Shown in pieces: positions 50,498 through 59,562 of a stretch of DNA of 64,000 nt. The position numbers were made by a program, and so were the translations under genes. Source of the DNA: a virus; the IMG/VR virus record IMGVR_UViG_3300044641_005939, positions 1 through 64,000 of that record; one strand, 5' to 3'. Under the pieces are notes generated by a model. The model was not told the origin of the DNA and ran no database searches. It saw only the letters and a program-made list of their open reading frames with translations. The stretch's first letter is position 1. Every line of letters begins with the position of its first letter.

Positions 50498-52141
50498 ATG
50501 AAAAAAAGACTACTAATTGCTAATGATTCCAGTTTTTTAGATACTGGATATGGAATTTATGGAAGAGAATTAATTTCTAGACTACATAAGTCTGGTAAAT
50601 ATGAAGTAGCAGAATTAGGTTGCTATGCTGAAAAAGATCATCCTAAAACTAAATCTATTCCATGGAAATTCTACCCTAATGCTGTAAATGTTGCTGATAA
50701 GAGGTTTGACCAATACAGATCTAACAATATAAATCAGTTTGGCCTATGGAGATTCAATAGGGTTTTAGTAGATTTTAAACCACACATTGTGTTTGATATT
50801 CGTGACTATTGGATGTATGCTTATCAAGAAACTAGTCCATATAAAAAATATTTTCACTGGGTTATTATGCCCACCACAGACTCGGCACCACCTAAAACAG
50901 AGTGGCTGTATACTTTTGCTAATGCTGATCTTATCGTGCCATATACTCAGTGGGCATATAAAGTATTATCACAAACCTGTGGTAGTAATATTAATCTTTT
51001 CCCTAAAATTGCTAATGCTGGTATAAACCCATCAGAATTCTTTCCTATAGAGAATAAGCAATCGCACCAGCAGAAATATTTTGGTAAGGATGTTTCTATT
51101 GTTGGTGTTGTTATGAGAAACCAAAGACGCAAGCTATTAGCAGATATGATGATGGCTTATCGTAAATATCTAGAAGCACTAAAGCTTTCTAACAATATTG
51201 AACTATATAATAAGAGCCATCTCTATTTGCACACATCTTATCCAGAAGATAATGGCTGGGATTTACCCAGCTTGCTACTAGAGTTTAATTTACTGGATAA
51301 AACGTATTTTACCTACACATGCAAACAATGCAACTCATTCTTTCCTGCAAAATTTCAAACATCTGTTACAACTTGCAAAAATTGTAAGCAAAAAAGTGCT
51401 GCTATCGCCAATCCAAACAATGGAGTTAATACGAGTCAGCTTAATGAAATTTATAATCTATTTGATCTGTTTGTTCAATATGCCATCTGCGAAGGATTTG
51501 GTATGCCTCAAGTAGAAGCTGCTGCTTGTGGATTACAGATAGCTTCTGTTGATTATAGTGCTATGACAGAAATTGTAGAGAATCTTCATGGTTATAAAAT
51601 ACCATTAGTTACTCTATTTAGAGAAATGGAAACCAATGCTGATAGAGCATTACCAGATAATGATGCTACTAGTAAAATTATTTATAATCATATGGTGAAT
51701 ATATCGCCAGAACAAAAACTAGCTAATAGTAAAATTATAAGAGAAAAATGTTTAGAACAATATACATGGGATGCTGTATATAATGTTTGGGATGAGTGTT
51801 TTGATTCTATTGATATTAGAAAAAAACCATCATGGGATACACCAGACTTAAATATCACGAACCATACCTCTGTTAAAGTACCAAAAGATTTAGATCAAGC
51901 AGAATTTATAGAGTTTATTTGTACTAATGTTATTAATTCACCAGAATTATTAAAAACAGCCCATACACAGTGCTTAATTAGAGATAGTGTAAGTGGTATT
52001 GTTGCTAGAAATGGAACTCTTTCTAGTCTTAATAAACAGCAAATTATTGAAATTCTAGAAGGACATATGAATAATAAAATTGTTTGTGAAAAAATGAGAA
52101 CACAACCTAACACTCTAATTAAAGAAGATTTTATACCATGA
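50498..52141 (+). CDS. GT4-like glycosyltransferase with zinc ribbon insertion
   Basis: 547 aa. N-domain start RLLIANDSSFLDTGYGIYGR; donor domain with YAICEGFGMPQVEAAACGLQ, EX7E motif present. Between about residues 269 and 290 lies TCKQCNSFFPAKF and TTCKNCKQKS, a CxxC...CxxC zinc ribbon inserted in the sugar-binding half, unusual for GT4. The last 90 residues form an added helical domain. No SD is seen; start ATG 50498 is after a pyrimidine-rich stretch. Confidence 0.78.
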   Translation: MKKRLLIANDSSFLDTGYGIYGRELISRLHKSGKYEVAELGCYAEKDHPKTKSIPWKFYPNAVNVADKRFDQYRSNNINQFGLWRFNRVLVDFKPHIVFDIRDYWMYAYQETSPYKKYFHWVIMPTTDSAPPKTEWLYTFANADLIVPYTQWAYKVLSQTCGSNINLFPKIANAGINPSEFFPIENKQSHQQKYFGKDVSIVGVVMRNQRRKLLADMMMAYRKYLEALKLSNNIELYNKSHLYLHTSYPEDNGWDLPSLLLEFNLLDKTYFTYTCKQCNSFFPAKFQTSVTTCKNCKQKSAAIANPNNGVNTSQLNEIYNLFDLFVQYAICEGFGMPQVEAAACGLQIASVDYSAMTEIVENLHGYKIPLVTLFREMETNADRALPDNDATSKIIYNHMVNISPEQKLANSKIIREKCLEQYTWDAVYNVWDECFDSIDIRKKPSWDTPDLNITNHTSVKVPKDLDQAEFIEFICTNVINSPELLKTAHTQCLIRDSVSGIVARNGTLSSLNKQQIIEILEGHMNNKIVCEKMRTQPNTLIKEDFIP

Positions 52142-52893
52142 ATATTAACACCATTCACACACCTTGTAAAAACTGTGTTTTTGCATTATATGAAGATAAA
52201 ACACAAACTGGTTGTGGTTTAAATTATATTTCTAAATATAAAGAACATGATAATGTACAAATTTTAGAGGCTTATGATAATGAAAAAGAATTCTATATTA
52301 TCAATAATAAAAAATGTATTGGATATAGAGAACCAAAATGGTTTAATCAATTTGATATGGTAAATGCTAGTTTAGAGGAGAAGATTCAAAAATATAAAGA
52401 GACCAACTCACTACAATATTTATTAGTAATAGAACTCAAAAATATTAATATTGATCAGTTTTCTAGTTTATGCTATCAAATAGCCAACCTTGCTATAAAA
52501 CCACAGAAAATAATTTTTATTAGACATATCGATGAAAAACTATCTTTTCCTTATGATTCTATTCAAAATATATTTGAGCAAACAAAACTTGGTATACCTT
52601 GGAGAATTCAGACAATGATTGACGCAGAGTGGTCGTATCATGATACTCTCCACAATATTATAACTATCAATGCTAAATATCGCTTTATCTGTGCAATCAA
52701 TGAATATTCTGAGGATCTTAATAATATATTATCTATGGGCAATAGTATAGTCCATGATGATTTAGACCAATTTGTGGTATTGACTAATAATGAGAAAACT
52801 TGTATTCTGTTTAGTAGTCTTGTATATAGATATAGTATCATGCATGATAAAACAAATATTCTTTCTAACGCAGATTCTTATACAATCGTATGA
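52138..52893 (+). CDS. hypothetical protein with N-terminal four-Cys domain
   Basis: 251 aa. TPCKNCVFALYEDKTQTGCG and a later KKCIGYRE give four Cys in about 60 residues, a pattern for zinc or Fe-S binding. The rest looks like a degenerate GT-A or NTP-transferase domain (LQYLLVIELKNINIDQFSSL). It is coupled to the upstream glycosyltransferase by an ATGA overlap and is probably an accessory of the sugar system. Confidence 0.6.
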   Translation: MNINTIHTPCKNCVFALYEDKTQTGCGLNYISKYKEHDNVQILEAYDNEKEFYIINNKKCIGYREPKWFNQFDMVNASLEEKIQKYKETNSLQYLLVIELKNINIDQFSSLCYQIANLAIKPQKIIFIRHIDEKLSFPYDSIQNIFEQTKLGIPWRIQTMIDAEWSYHDTLHNIITINAKYRFICAINEYSEDLNNILSMGNSIVHDDLDQFVVLTNNEKTCILFSSLVYRYSIMHDKTNILSNADSYTIV

Positions 52894-53522
52894 ACTTTAT
52901 TATTCTGGGTGATAAGTTTCAAAAGAGAATGAAGTCTCGTGGTTGTGTGGGACTAATTACCGTTAATAATAAAAGTATTATACAACACCAGTATGATAGT
53001 ATTAAAAAATGTTTTCCATCTTCTAATATTATCTATGTATATGGATTCGAGAACAGAAAATTTAATAGCTTTATAGATAAGAACAATATTAAAAATAATA
53101 TATACAGTGTTTATAATGAATATTACGACACATATAATCAAGGATATTCTTTAAATTTAGTTAAAGAGTTTTTCAACAAAGAGTGCTTTATTCTTTTAGG
53201 AGATAATATTCTTAATTATAAAATTTTTCATAATTTTAAAAATCATAATTCTCAGGTTTTTATTAATGTAAAACAAAAAAATGCTTTAGGCTGTGTTATT
53301 AATCATAATCGTATTAATAATATTTCATATGATTTAGATAACTATATTTCAGATATTTATTATCTCTCTAGTAAACATGCTTTACTATTACAAAAATTAA
53401 TTGAAAGTCCCAAACATTACAACTATTTTTTATTTGAACTTATTAATAAGCTTATAGATGGTAATGAAACTATTCAGCCATTTTATATTAATCAAAAACA
53501 ACTACTCATAAACGGTGCTTAA
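52890..53522 (+). CDS. nucleotidyltransferase-like protein (degenerate)
   Basis: 210 aa. MNFIILGDKFQKRMKSRGCV resembles the start of sugar-nucleotide pyrophosphorylases (ILAAGxGxRM...K), with IIQHQYDSIKKCFP and CFILLGDNI following the same fold. The GxGxR loop is not intact, so catalysis is doubtful. Coupled by ATGA to the upstream gene. Confidence 0.55.
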   Translation: MNFIILGDKFQKRMKSRGCVGLITVNNKSIIQHQYDSIKKCFPSSNIIYVYGFENRKFNSFIDKNNIKNNIYSVYNEYYDTYNQGYSLNLVKEFFNKECFILLGDNILNYKIFHNFKNHNSQVFINVKQKNALGCVINHNRINNISYDLDNYISDIYYLSSKHALLLQKLIESPKHYNYFLFELINKLIDGNETIQPFYINQKQLLINGA

Positions 53523-53523
53523 T

Positions 53524-53910
53524 ATGATACCAAAAACATACTCAGTATTTAGCGACAGTCTAATAGAAGATAAAAGCCTAATATTAGAAATTAAAAATTT
53601 TATAAACCACAACTATCCTTATTCAGATTTTACTGTATTTTCTAGTGCTAACAATACTAGTCAATATATAGAATTTGCTATATTAGTATCTTTTTATTTG
53701 AGATTTTTTAATGGCGATGTTGTCTTCTTACATATAGATGACTATTATGCTCATAAAGACCACATATTGGGTAGGCCAATTTTATATCTTGACTCAAATA
53801 ATATGGAACAGGTGGACAGAAACTCTATTAAAGGATGCGATATTTTAACCCGATCACAGGATAATAAACTAATTATTATTAATAACAATGAACTACAACA
53901 AACTATCTGA
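53524..53910 (+). CDS. hypothetical protein
   Basis: 128 aa from ATG 53524. A Rossmann-like pattern (FAILVSFYLRFFNGDVVFLH IDD split by a strand) and a late ILTRSQDNKLIIINN. Not recognised. It is in the sugar-gene operon and its end overlaps the nuclease gene by 23 bp. Confidence 0.55.
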   Translation: MIPKTYSVFSDSLIEDKSLILEIKNFINHNYPYSDFTVFSSANNTSQYIEFAILVSFYLRFFNGDVVFLHIDDYYAHKDHILGRPILYLDSNNMEQVDRNSIKGCDILTRSQDNKLIIINNNELQQTI

Positions 53911-54679
53911 TAAACAAAAACAAGATCTTTTACACAAAGAGTATGAGATAAACAATAAAAGCTTCAGAGATATAGCAGACTCTTGTGGCACATATGCTAA
54001 TAAGGTGCGTAGAGATGCTATTAGGTTTAATATAAAGATTAAAGATAAGAGCGAGGCCCAAAAGAATGCACTAGCCAGCGGCAAGATAAAACACCCAACA
54101 GAGGGCAAAACTAGATCTCAAGAGATTAAAGATAAGATTGGATTATCTGTTATGAATTCGTGGGATAATCTTGATGAATCTACCAGACAATCAAGAAAAG
54201 ATACTGCAAGAAAAAATTGGGAAAACTTATCCGATGATACTAAAAGTAACATTCTGCATGAGGCTAATTTAGCAGTAAGGAGAGCTAGTAAAACTGGGTC
54301 TAAGCTAGAGCTATTTTTGTTTGATAAGTTGCTCAACGATGGTTATCGCGTTGATTTTCATAAAGAGCAATCTCTACTAAATACCAAGTTGCAGATTGAC
54401 CTTTTTCTTCCTACTATGAATGTGGCTATTGAAGTAGATGGTCCTTCTCATTTTGAACCTGTGTGGGGCAAAGACGCTTTGAAAAGAAATAAGGGTTATG
54501 ATGATAAAAAGAGTGGACTAATTCTTGGCAAAGGTTTAGTTTTAATTAGAGTTAAACAAACTAGAGATTTTTCTAAATCTAGAGCATCTGTCATCTATAA
54601 CACACTCAAAGACCATCTTGAACAAATTGCAAATAAATTTCCAGACAGTAATAACAGGACTATTAATATAGGAGACTAA
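53888..54679 (+). CDS. PD-(D/E)XK endonuclease with HTH and NUMOD-like linker
   Basis: 263 aa. N-terminal HTH (KSFRDIADSCGTYANKVRRD), a middle with GKTRSQEIKDKIGLS that resembles NUMOD3, then a PD-(D/E)XK core: LQIDLFLPTMNVAIEVDGPS, ending in IRVKQTR. Architecture is like a free-standing homing endonuclease or a DUF559 nuclease. It interrupts the sugar-gene run, which fits a mobile origin, but a housekeeping role cannot be excluded. Confidence 0.7.
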   Translation: MNYNKLSDKQKQDLLHKEYEINNKSFRDIADSCGTYANKVRRDAIRFNIKIKDKSEAQKNALASGKIKHPTEGKTRSQEIKDKIGLSVMNSWDNLDESTRQSRKDTARKNWENLSDDTKSNILHEANLAVRRASKTGSKLELFLFDKLLNDGYRVDFHKEQSLLNTKLQIDLFLPTMNVAIEVDGPSHFEPVWGKDALKRNKGYDDKKSGLILGKGLVLIRVKQTRDFSKSRASVIYNTLKDHLEQIANKFPDSNNRTINIGD

Positions 54680-54680
54680 A

Positions 54681-55418
54681 ATGGGCAGACCAAAGAAGGA
54701 AAATACTGAAAGTGTTAATGAAACAGTGGGTGTAGAAGTCGAGGTCAAGCTGAATTCTGTTACACCCAATGATCTGGAATGGACTGATCATGTGCTATCT
54801 TTATTAAGTGATGATGAAAAGATATCTGGTAATCCAACAACGGACGGCTTAAGAAGAATTTTTGAGACAGCACTGAACTGCACAATAATTTCCGCTGAAC
54901 CTAATGTGGTCCAATCACCAACAGTAGACAACGAAAGACGAGCCACCGTTGTTTATTCTATAGCCTATGTTTTAAATGATGAGCCAAATGACTCACTGGT
55001 TAAACAAAGGGTTGTGGCTGGTGCTGCTGACGTTTATTGGGGTAATTGTGACAAAGTATTTAGAAATCACCCTGTTGCTGTTGCAGAAACAAGGGCTGAA
55101 GGTAGAGCATTAAGAAAAGGCCTTAAACTTAGGAAAGTGGTCACGGCTGATGAGATAGCAAAAGATATTGATACTAGTCATTTAGAAGAAAATAATATTG
55201 GAAAAATAAATAGTACCCAAATTAATTTTTTTGATGTGTTTGGTAAAAGACTCAATATAAATATTATTAAGTTATTGGCTAACCTTGCTATTGATAGTAA
55301 AAATATCTATAATATATCATATGATGATGCGGTTAAAACAATAACCACACTATCTGAGTATCAACACAATAATAATATTCCACAAGATATTATTGGTTAC
55401 GACCCCAACTGGAAATAG
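54681..55418 (+). CDS. conserved-type phage protein, possible ssDNA-annealing protein
   Basis: 245 aa. The middle (VVYSIAYVLND, AAHD-like VAGAADVYWGN, then HPVAVAETRAEGRALRKGL) has the pattern A.TRA.GRALR seen in Rad52/Sak-type annealing proteins and related phage families. N-terminal GRPKKEN is disordered and charged. Recombination function is plausible because a nuclease precedes it and a zinc-ribbon protein follows. Low certainty. Confidence 0.5.
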   Translation: MGRPKKENTESVNETVGVEVEVKLNSVTPNDLEWTDHVLSLLSDDEKISGNPTTDGLRRIFETALNCTIISAEPNVVQSPTVDNERRATVVYSIAYVLNDEPNDSLVKQRVVAGAADVYWGNCDKVFRNHPVAVAETRAEGRALRKGLKLRKVVTADEIAKDIDTSHLEENNIGKINSTQINFFDVFGKRLNINIIKLLANLAIDSKNIYNISYDDAVKTITTLSEYQHNNNIPQDIIGYDPNWK

Positions 55419-55425
55419 GTGAAAC

Positions 55426-55749
55426 ATGAAATTAAAGTATAAGGTTAATGACAAGCTTGAATTTGAATTAGAGGGCGATGGTCAAAAAGAAGTTTTTAAA
55501 GAACTAGCATTAATCCAAGAGATTTTTGGAGAAGAAAAATGTGGCTTGTGTGGTAGTAGTAATTTAAAGTTTGTGGTTCGTAACGTAGAGGGTAATGATT
55601 ATTATGAGCTACGCTGTGCTGATTGTGGTGCTATATTAGCATTTGGTCAGCACAAGAAAGGTGGAACATTATTTCCTAAGAGAAAAGACGATAGTGGAAA
55701 TTATCTACCAAATAAGGGTTGGCATAAATGGGTAAAGAATAATGACTAA
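55426..55749 (+). CDS. zinc-ribbon protein
   Basis: 107 aa. KCGLCGSSNLKFVVRNVEGN and LRCADCGAILAF form a CxxC...CxxC zinc ribbon; the end has YLPNKGWHKW. Widespread in large phages in my experience, often near recombination genes, role unknown. Overlaps the next gene by 8 bp. Confidence 0.65.
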   Translation: MKLKYKVNDKLEFELEGDGQKEVFKELALIQEIFGEEKCGLCGSSNLKFVVRNVEGNDYYELRCADCGAILAFGQHKKGGTLFPKRKDDSGNYLPNKGWHKWVKNND

Positions 55750-56827
55750 TCTATACAAAAAAGACAATAAATTAGTTATCGCTATAGATAAGAAATCAGA
55801 ATCTGAATCTGCTGAACCACGATTGTCTATTGATGATTTTCTTTGTTGTGGTCCAACAGCTTGGAGAATAAGGAAAAGCGACGACTATAGCTATACAAAT
55901 ACTCCTTCTGGAGTAGGAACACACCATTGTGATAGTACAAATTTTCAACAATTATATGGAACAGCACAAAGATCATTGGAGAGAGTACAAAGAAAAGTAT
56001 TATCTAACATACCAAGAAAGATAACATTTGAAAGTGTTGATCACGAATTTGAAGATGGGATAAATAACGAATACTGGTGTCATATGCCAGATCATCCTGA
56101 TAAAAAAATATATTTGGAAATGGATTTTCTTGAAGGGCCGTGTTTTCCAGAAAATAGGAGTGAAACGCAAGGAGGAGTAACCAAAACATGCACAAGAATT
56201 TCACCAGACTATCTAGTTGGAAATGATGGAAAACTAAAATTAAATACATCCGCCACCTACTCATATACTGTAAAAAAAACATTAAATAGTGGTGGCGTTA
56301 TACCTGGTCTAGATGACTCGGAATGTGCTGGTGATGAAAATTTATCTTGTACTTTAATTAAAGCTAAAACTGTAAAATATAATATAACACGCACAAGATC
56401 CGAGAATGGAACACTATCATGTTGTGCTATTAATGGAGTCATTGAACAAGAAGAATCAAAGAGTGGCTATGTTGTATGTCCTCAAGACGCATCTTCAGAG
56501 GATGCTATTGTTGGAGATACTGCCCATGATGATGCAGAAAACATATATAGGCAAACAGAATGGACCGAAAAATTAATATTAGAAGTATTGATACTTGATA
56601 GAGATGGCAATAATGATATTTGGGTTCCCGTATTAACATCTGGTGGAGAACTAGAATTTTGTGAAACAACATATGCTAAAAAATGTTGGTCTAAGGCACC
56701 ACCGAGTAATCCACGAAATAATACTATAAATATTGGGGCAAGTCCGGGAGATACACCATATTGTGATGATAATGAAATAGAGGAAGATTATCTTAGCGAC
56801 CCACCACCATGCCTCACATCTGACTAA
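55742..56827 (+). CDS. cysteine-rich protein, paralogue 1
   Basis: 361 aa with 15 Cys, not recognised. A CCGPTAWRIRK element near residue 35, then IPRKITFESVDHEFEDGINN, MDFLEGPCFPENR, and a middle beta-rich region. The protein encoded next (56837) follows the same order: CCCGGRWRIS, VPRIVDVLG, NEFKDGVNQEY, LDFIPICFPAN. So they are tandem paralogues. There is no signal peptide. High Cys and acidic content suggest an extracellular or virion part with disulfides or metal sites, but this is inferred. Confidence 0.7.
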   Translation: MTNLYKKDNKLVIAIDKKSESESAEPRLSIDDFLCCGPTAWRIRKSDDYSYTNTPSGVGTHHCDSTNFQQLYGTAQRSLERVQRKVLSNIPRKITFESVDHEFEDGINNEYWCHMPDHPDKKIYLEMDFLEGPCFPENRSETQGGVTKTCTRISPDYLVGNDGKLKLNTSATYSYTVKKTLNSGGVIPGLDDSECAGDENLSCTLIKAKTVKYNITRTRSENGTLSCCAINGVIEQEESKSGYVVCPQDASSEDAIVGDTAHDDAENIYRQTEWTEKLILEVLILDRDGNNDIWVPVLTSGGELEFCETTYAKKCWSKAPPSNPRNNTINIGASPGDTPYCDDNEIEEDYLSDPPPCLTSD

Positions 56828-56836
56828 TTAAATAAT

Positions 56837-57952
56837 ATGAGTCCAATCTTTATACAAAATGGTAAAATATTAATATCTGGTGATAAACTGCGTGGTTGCT
56901 GTTGTGGAGGACGTTGGAGAATATCAGCTGTTAAAATAAACGCATTCGGGTGCGACGAAGAAGAAAAAGGTGAATCTATTGATTTTAACGGCGGCGCTGG
57001 TACTACTAAGAATTGGGCGGAAGGAATCATTGGGGGAGGTTTGAACGGAGAAATAGAAATTTGTAGTGCTGGTGTTAGTCAACCAACATATGTTGGTGAT
57101 ATTATAGGGCCAATAACAATAGATGGTATAGAATATTATGAGCTTAAAGATGTTCCACGAATCGTTGATGTTCTTGGTTGGATAAATGAGTTTAAAGACG
57201 GAGTGAATCAGGAGTATCCGAATCCTTGTGATAATGACACTTTTTTACTTTTAGACTTTATACCCATATGTTTTCCTGCCAATAAAACCGTAGTAGATGG
57301 TGATATTGTTAAAAGTTATAGAAGAATATTTCCACAATCAGAATTGGAAATAAATGAAAATCCTATATATGAGTTTACATCAACAGTACAGGGTAACGAA
57401 GGATCAACAGGAGCAGAAGCTGTCGTACCAAATGGATGTGAAGATAGAAGCGATCTTAAAGCTTCAATTACTAGACAAAAAAAAGTACAATATACTATAC
57501 AAAAAAATGAGGACGGAACTTGTTGTTTAACAAATCCTGTTCCTGTTTTATATCCACCATTACCAGGGGAGAACGAAAATCGTGCTGAGAATATTATTTG
57601 TACAGTATCTTGTTGTGAGGGTGGGGAAACTTCCGAAAACACCCCAATAAAAACTTTTTGGGAAATACACATGAAACTACAAGTTTTGTGTTCAAACGAA
57701 ACAGTGTGGCGGGATCTAACTAATCCCACAGAATTAACAGCACCAACAAGCGAATCGGAGCCTGGAACTGGTGATCCTGGAGTTGGAGAAGAAGACGATT
57801 CCAGTTGGAAAATAGCTATTTGTCGTACCTGTAATAGACCGTGCTATATAGAATGTACAGATGAAAATGAACCAGATGAGACTGCTATTAAAGCTAATTT
57901 AGATTTACCACCATTCCTAGATATGGATGAAGCATCAATATGTCCAGAATAA
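56837..57952 (+). CDS. cysteine-rich protein, paralogue 2
   Basis: 371 aa with 19 Cys. Shares the block order of the 55742 protein (CCG...WRI, PR, EF.DG.N.EY, LDF...CFP). C-terminal extra domain with AICRTCNRPCYIECTDE, a zinc-finger-like four-Cys cluster, absent in paralogue 1. Acidic linker rich in Glu, Ser, Pro and Gly before it. Followed directly by a glycosyltransferase (13-bp overlap), so the pair may be the acceptor of, or a partner for, the sugar genes. Confidence 0.7.
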   Translation: MSPIFIQNGKILISGDKLRGCCCGGRWRISAVKINAFGCDEEEKGESIDFNGGAGTTKNWAEGIIGGGLNGEIEICSAGVSQPTYVGDIIGPITIDGIEYYELKDVPRIVDVLGWINEFKDGVNQEYPNPCDNDTFLLLDFIPICFPANKTVVDGDIVKSYRRIFPQSELEINENPIYEFTSTVQGNEGSTGAEAVVPNGCEDRSDLKASITRQKKVQYTIQKNEDGTCCLTNPVPVLYPPLPGENENRAENIICTVSCCEGGETSENTPIKTFWEIHMKLQVLCSNETVWRDLTNPTELTAPTSESEPGTGDPGVGEEDDSSWKIAICRTCNRPCYIECTDENEPDETAIKANLDLPPFLDMDEASICPE

Positions 57953-59562
57953 CTTTCGTTACAGGAATATGGGATCTTGGTCGGGGAGATGCAAAAGAGG
58001 GCTGGGCCAGATCTTTTGAGCATTATATTAATAATTTTATTAATCTATTAATAGAGATGAAGGATCATAATCTTATTATTTTTATTGATCCATCATTAGA
58101 AAATTTGGTTTGGCAACACAGAAAGCAACATAACACTAGAATATATCATCATACTAAACAAGATTTTAAACAAAACTTTTTTCCATTTTTTGAGCAAGTA
58201 CAAAGTATAAGAAATAATCCAGAATGGTACAATAGAGTTGGATGGTTAAAAGATAGTGCTCAAGGATCATTAGAGTATTATAATCCAATGGTTATGAGCA
58301 AGATGTTCTTGCTGCATAATGCTAAAATCTTTAATCCGTTTGATACTGACTATTTTTTCTGGATAGATGGCGGCATCACAAATACTTTAAGTTTAGGATA
58401 TTTTCAAGATAATACTATTATTGAGAAAATCCAATCATTAGCCGAAAAATTCTTGTTCGTTTGTTTTCCATATGAAACAGATAGTGAGATTCATGGATTT
58501 TGTATCAATGGCATGAAAAAGTTTGCCAAATCAGATACTGTTAATAGGGTGGCTCGTGGTGGATTTTTTGGTGGTCATAAAGACCATATCTCTGCTGCTA
58601 ATGACACATATTATCATCTATTAAATGATTCTTTAAATAGTGGATACATGGGAACAGAAGAAAGTATTTTTACCATAATGACCTATTTAGATAGTGATAA
58701 ATATCGCTATGAAATGATTAATGGTGATGGTCTTATTTATGCTTTTTTTGAAAATCTAAAAAATAAAAATTTTAAAAGTAAATCTACAAATACTGTTAAT
58801 CTTTATATTAATACATATAATTCACCAGAACAGCTACAAATGGTTTTAGATTCTTTTGAAAAATATGAGCCAGACCTATTAGAAAAAACTAATAAAATAT
58901 TAATAAATAATTCTATTAATAATGACCTATTTCCTAAATATGATCTTATCTCGTCTAAGTATAATTTTACAGAAATACGGCGTGGTAATATTGGTATCTG
59001 TGGTGGGCGACAATTGAGTGCGGAACACTTTAATGAATCGTCTGCTGATTATATGTTATTTTTTGAAGATGATATGTTGATTGATTATGAGGGTGAGTGT
59101 GCTTTTGGTTTTAGAAAAAGAGCTGATAAATTATTTAGTAAAATTTTAAGTATCATGAACAAAGAAAAATATGATTTTCTAAAATTAAGTTTTAGTGAAT
59201 TTTATGGCCATAATGGAGAGCAGTGGAGCTGGCACAATGTTCCAGAGAAACAAAGACTAGAGTATTTTGGACCAATAGATCATAAACCACCAACACTATA
59301 TAATAATATAAAAACATTAGATGGTTTGCCCTATGCAGATGGAGAGGTTTACTATTGTAATTGGCCCCATATTATTAATAGAGAGGGTAATCAGAAAATG
59401 TTTCTGGATACTAAATGGGCCTATCCTTATGAGCAAACATGGATGAGCCACATATACACTCTCACCAAACAAAAGAAAATTAAGTCTGGTATATTATTAT
59501 CTAGTCCCATAACCCATAACAGAACACACCACTATCATGCAAGCGAAAGAAAAGAAAACTAA
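57940..59562 (+). CDS. HtrL/YibB-like and GT2-like fusion glycosyltransferase
   Basis: 540 aa in two parts. Residues 1-260: ITFVTGIWDLGRGDAKEGWA and DYFFWIDGGIT follow the HtrL_YibB family (predicted glycosyltransferases). Residues 280-540: VNLYINTYNSPEQLQMVLDS and YMLFFEDDMLIDYE follow a GT2-like fold with the DDM metal site. A double enzyme could add two sugars in turn. It overlaps the GT60-like gene by 26 bp. Confidence 0.72.
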   Translation: MSRITFVTGIWDLGRGDAKEGWARSFEHYINNFINLLIEMKDHNLIIFIDPSLENLVWQHRKQHNTRIYHHTKQDFKQNFFPFFEQVQSIRNNPEWYNRVGWLKDSAQGSLEYYNPMVMSKMFLLHNAKIFNPFDTDYFFWIDGGITNTLSLGYFQDNTIIEKIQSLAEKFLFVCFPYETDSEIHGFCINGMKKFAKSDTVNRVARGGFFGGHKDHISAANDTYYHLLNDSLNSGYMGTEESIFTIMTYLDSDKYRYEMINGDGLIYAFFENLKNKNFKSKSTNTVNLYINTYNSPEQLQMVLDSFEKYEPDLLEKTNKILINNSINNDLFPKYDLISSKYNFTEIRRGNIGICGGRQLSAEHFNESSADYMLFFEDDMLIDYEGECAFGFRKRADKLFSKILSIMNKEKYDFLKLSFSEFYGHNGEQWSWHNVPEKQRLEYFGPIDHKPPTLYNNIKTLDGLPYADGEVYYCNWPHIINREGNQKMFLDTKWAYPYEQTWMSHIYTLTKQKKIKSGILLSSPITHNRTHHYHASERKEN

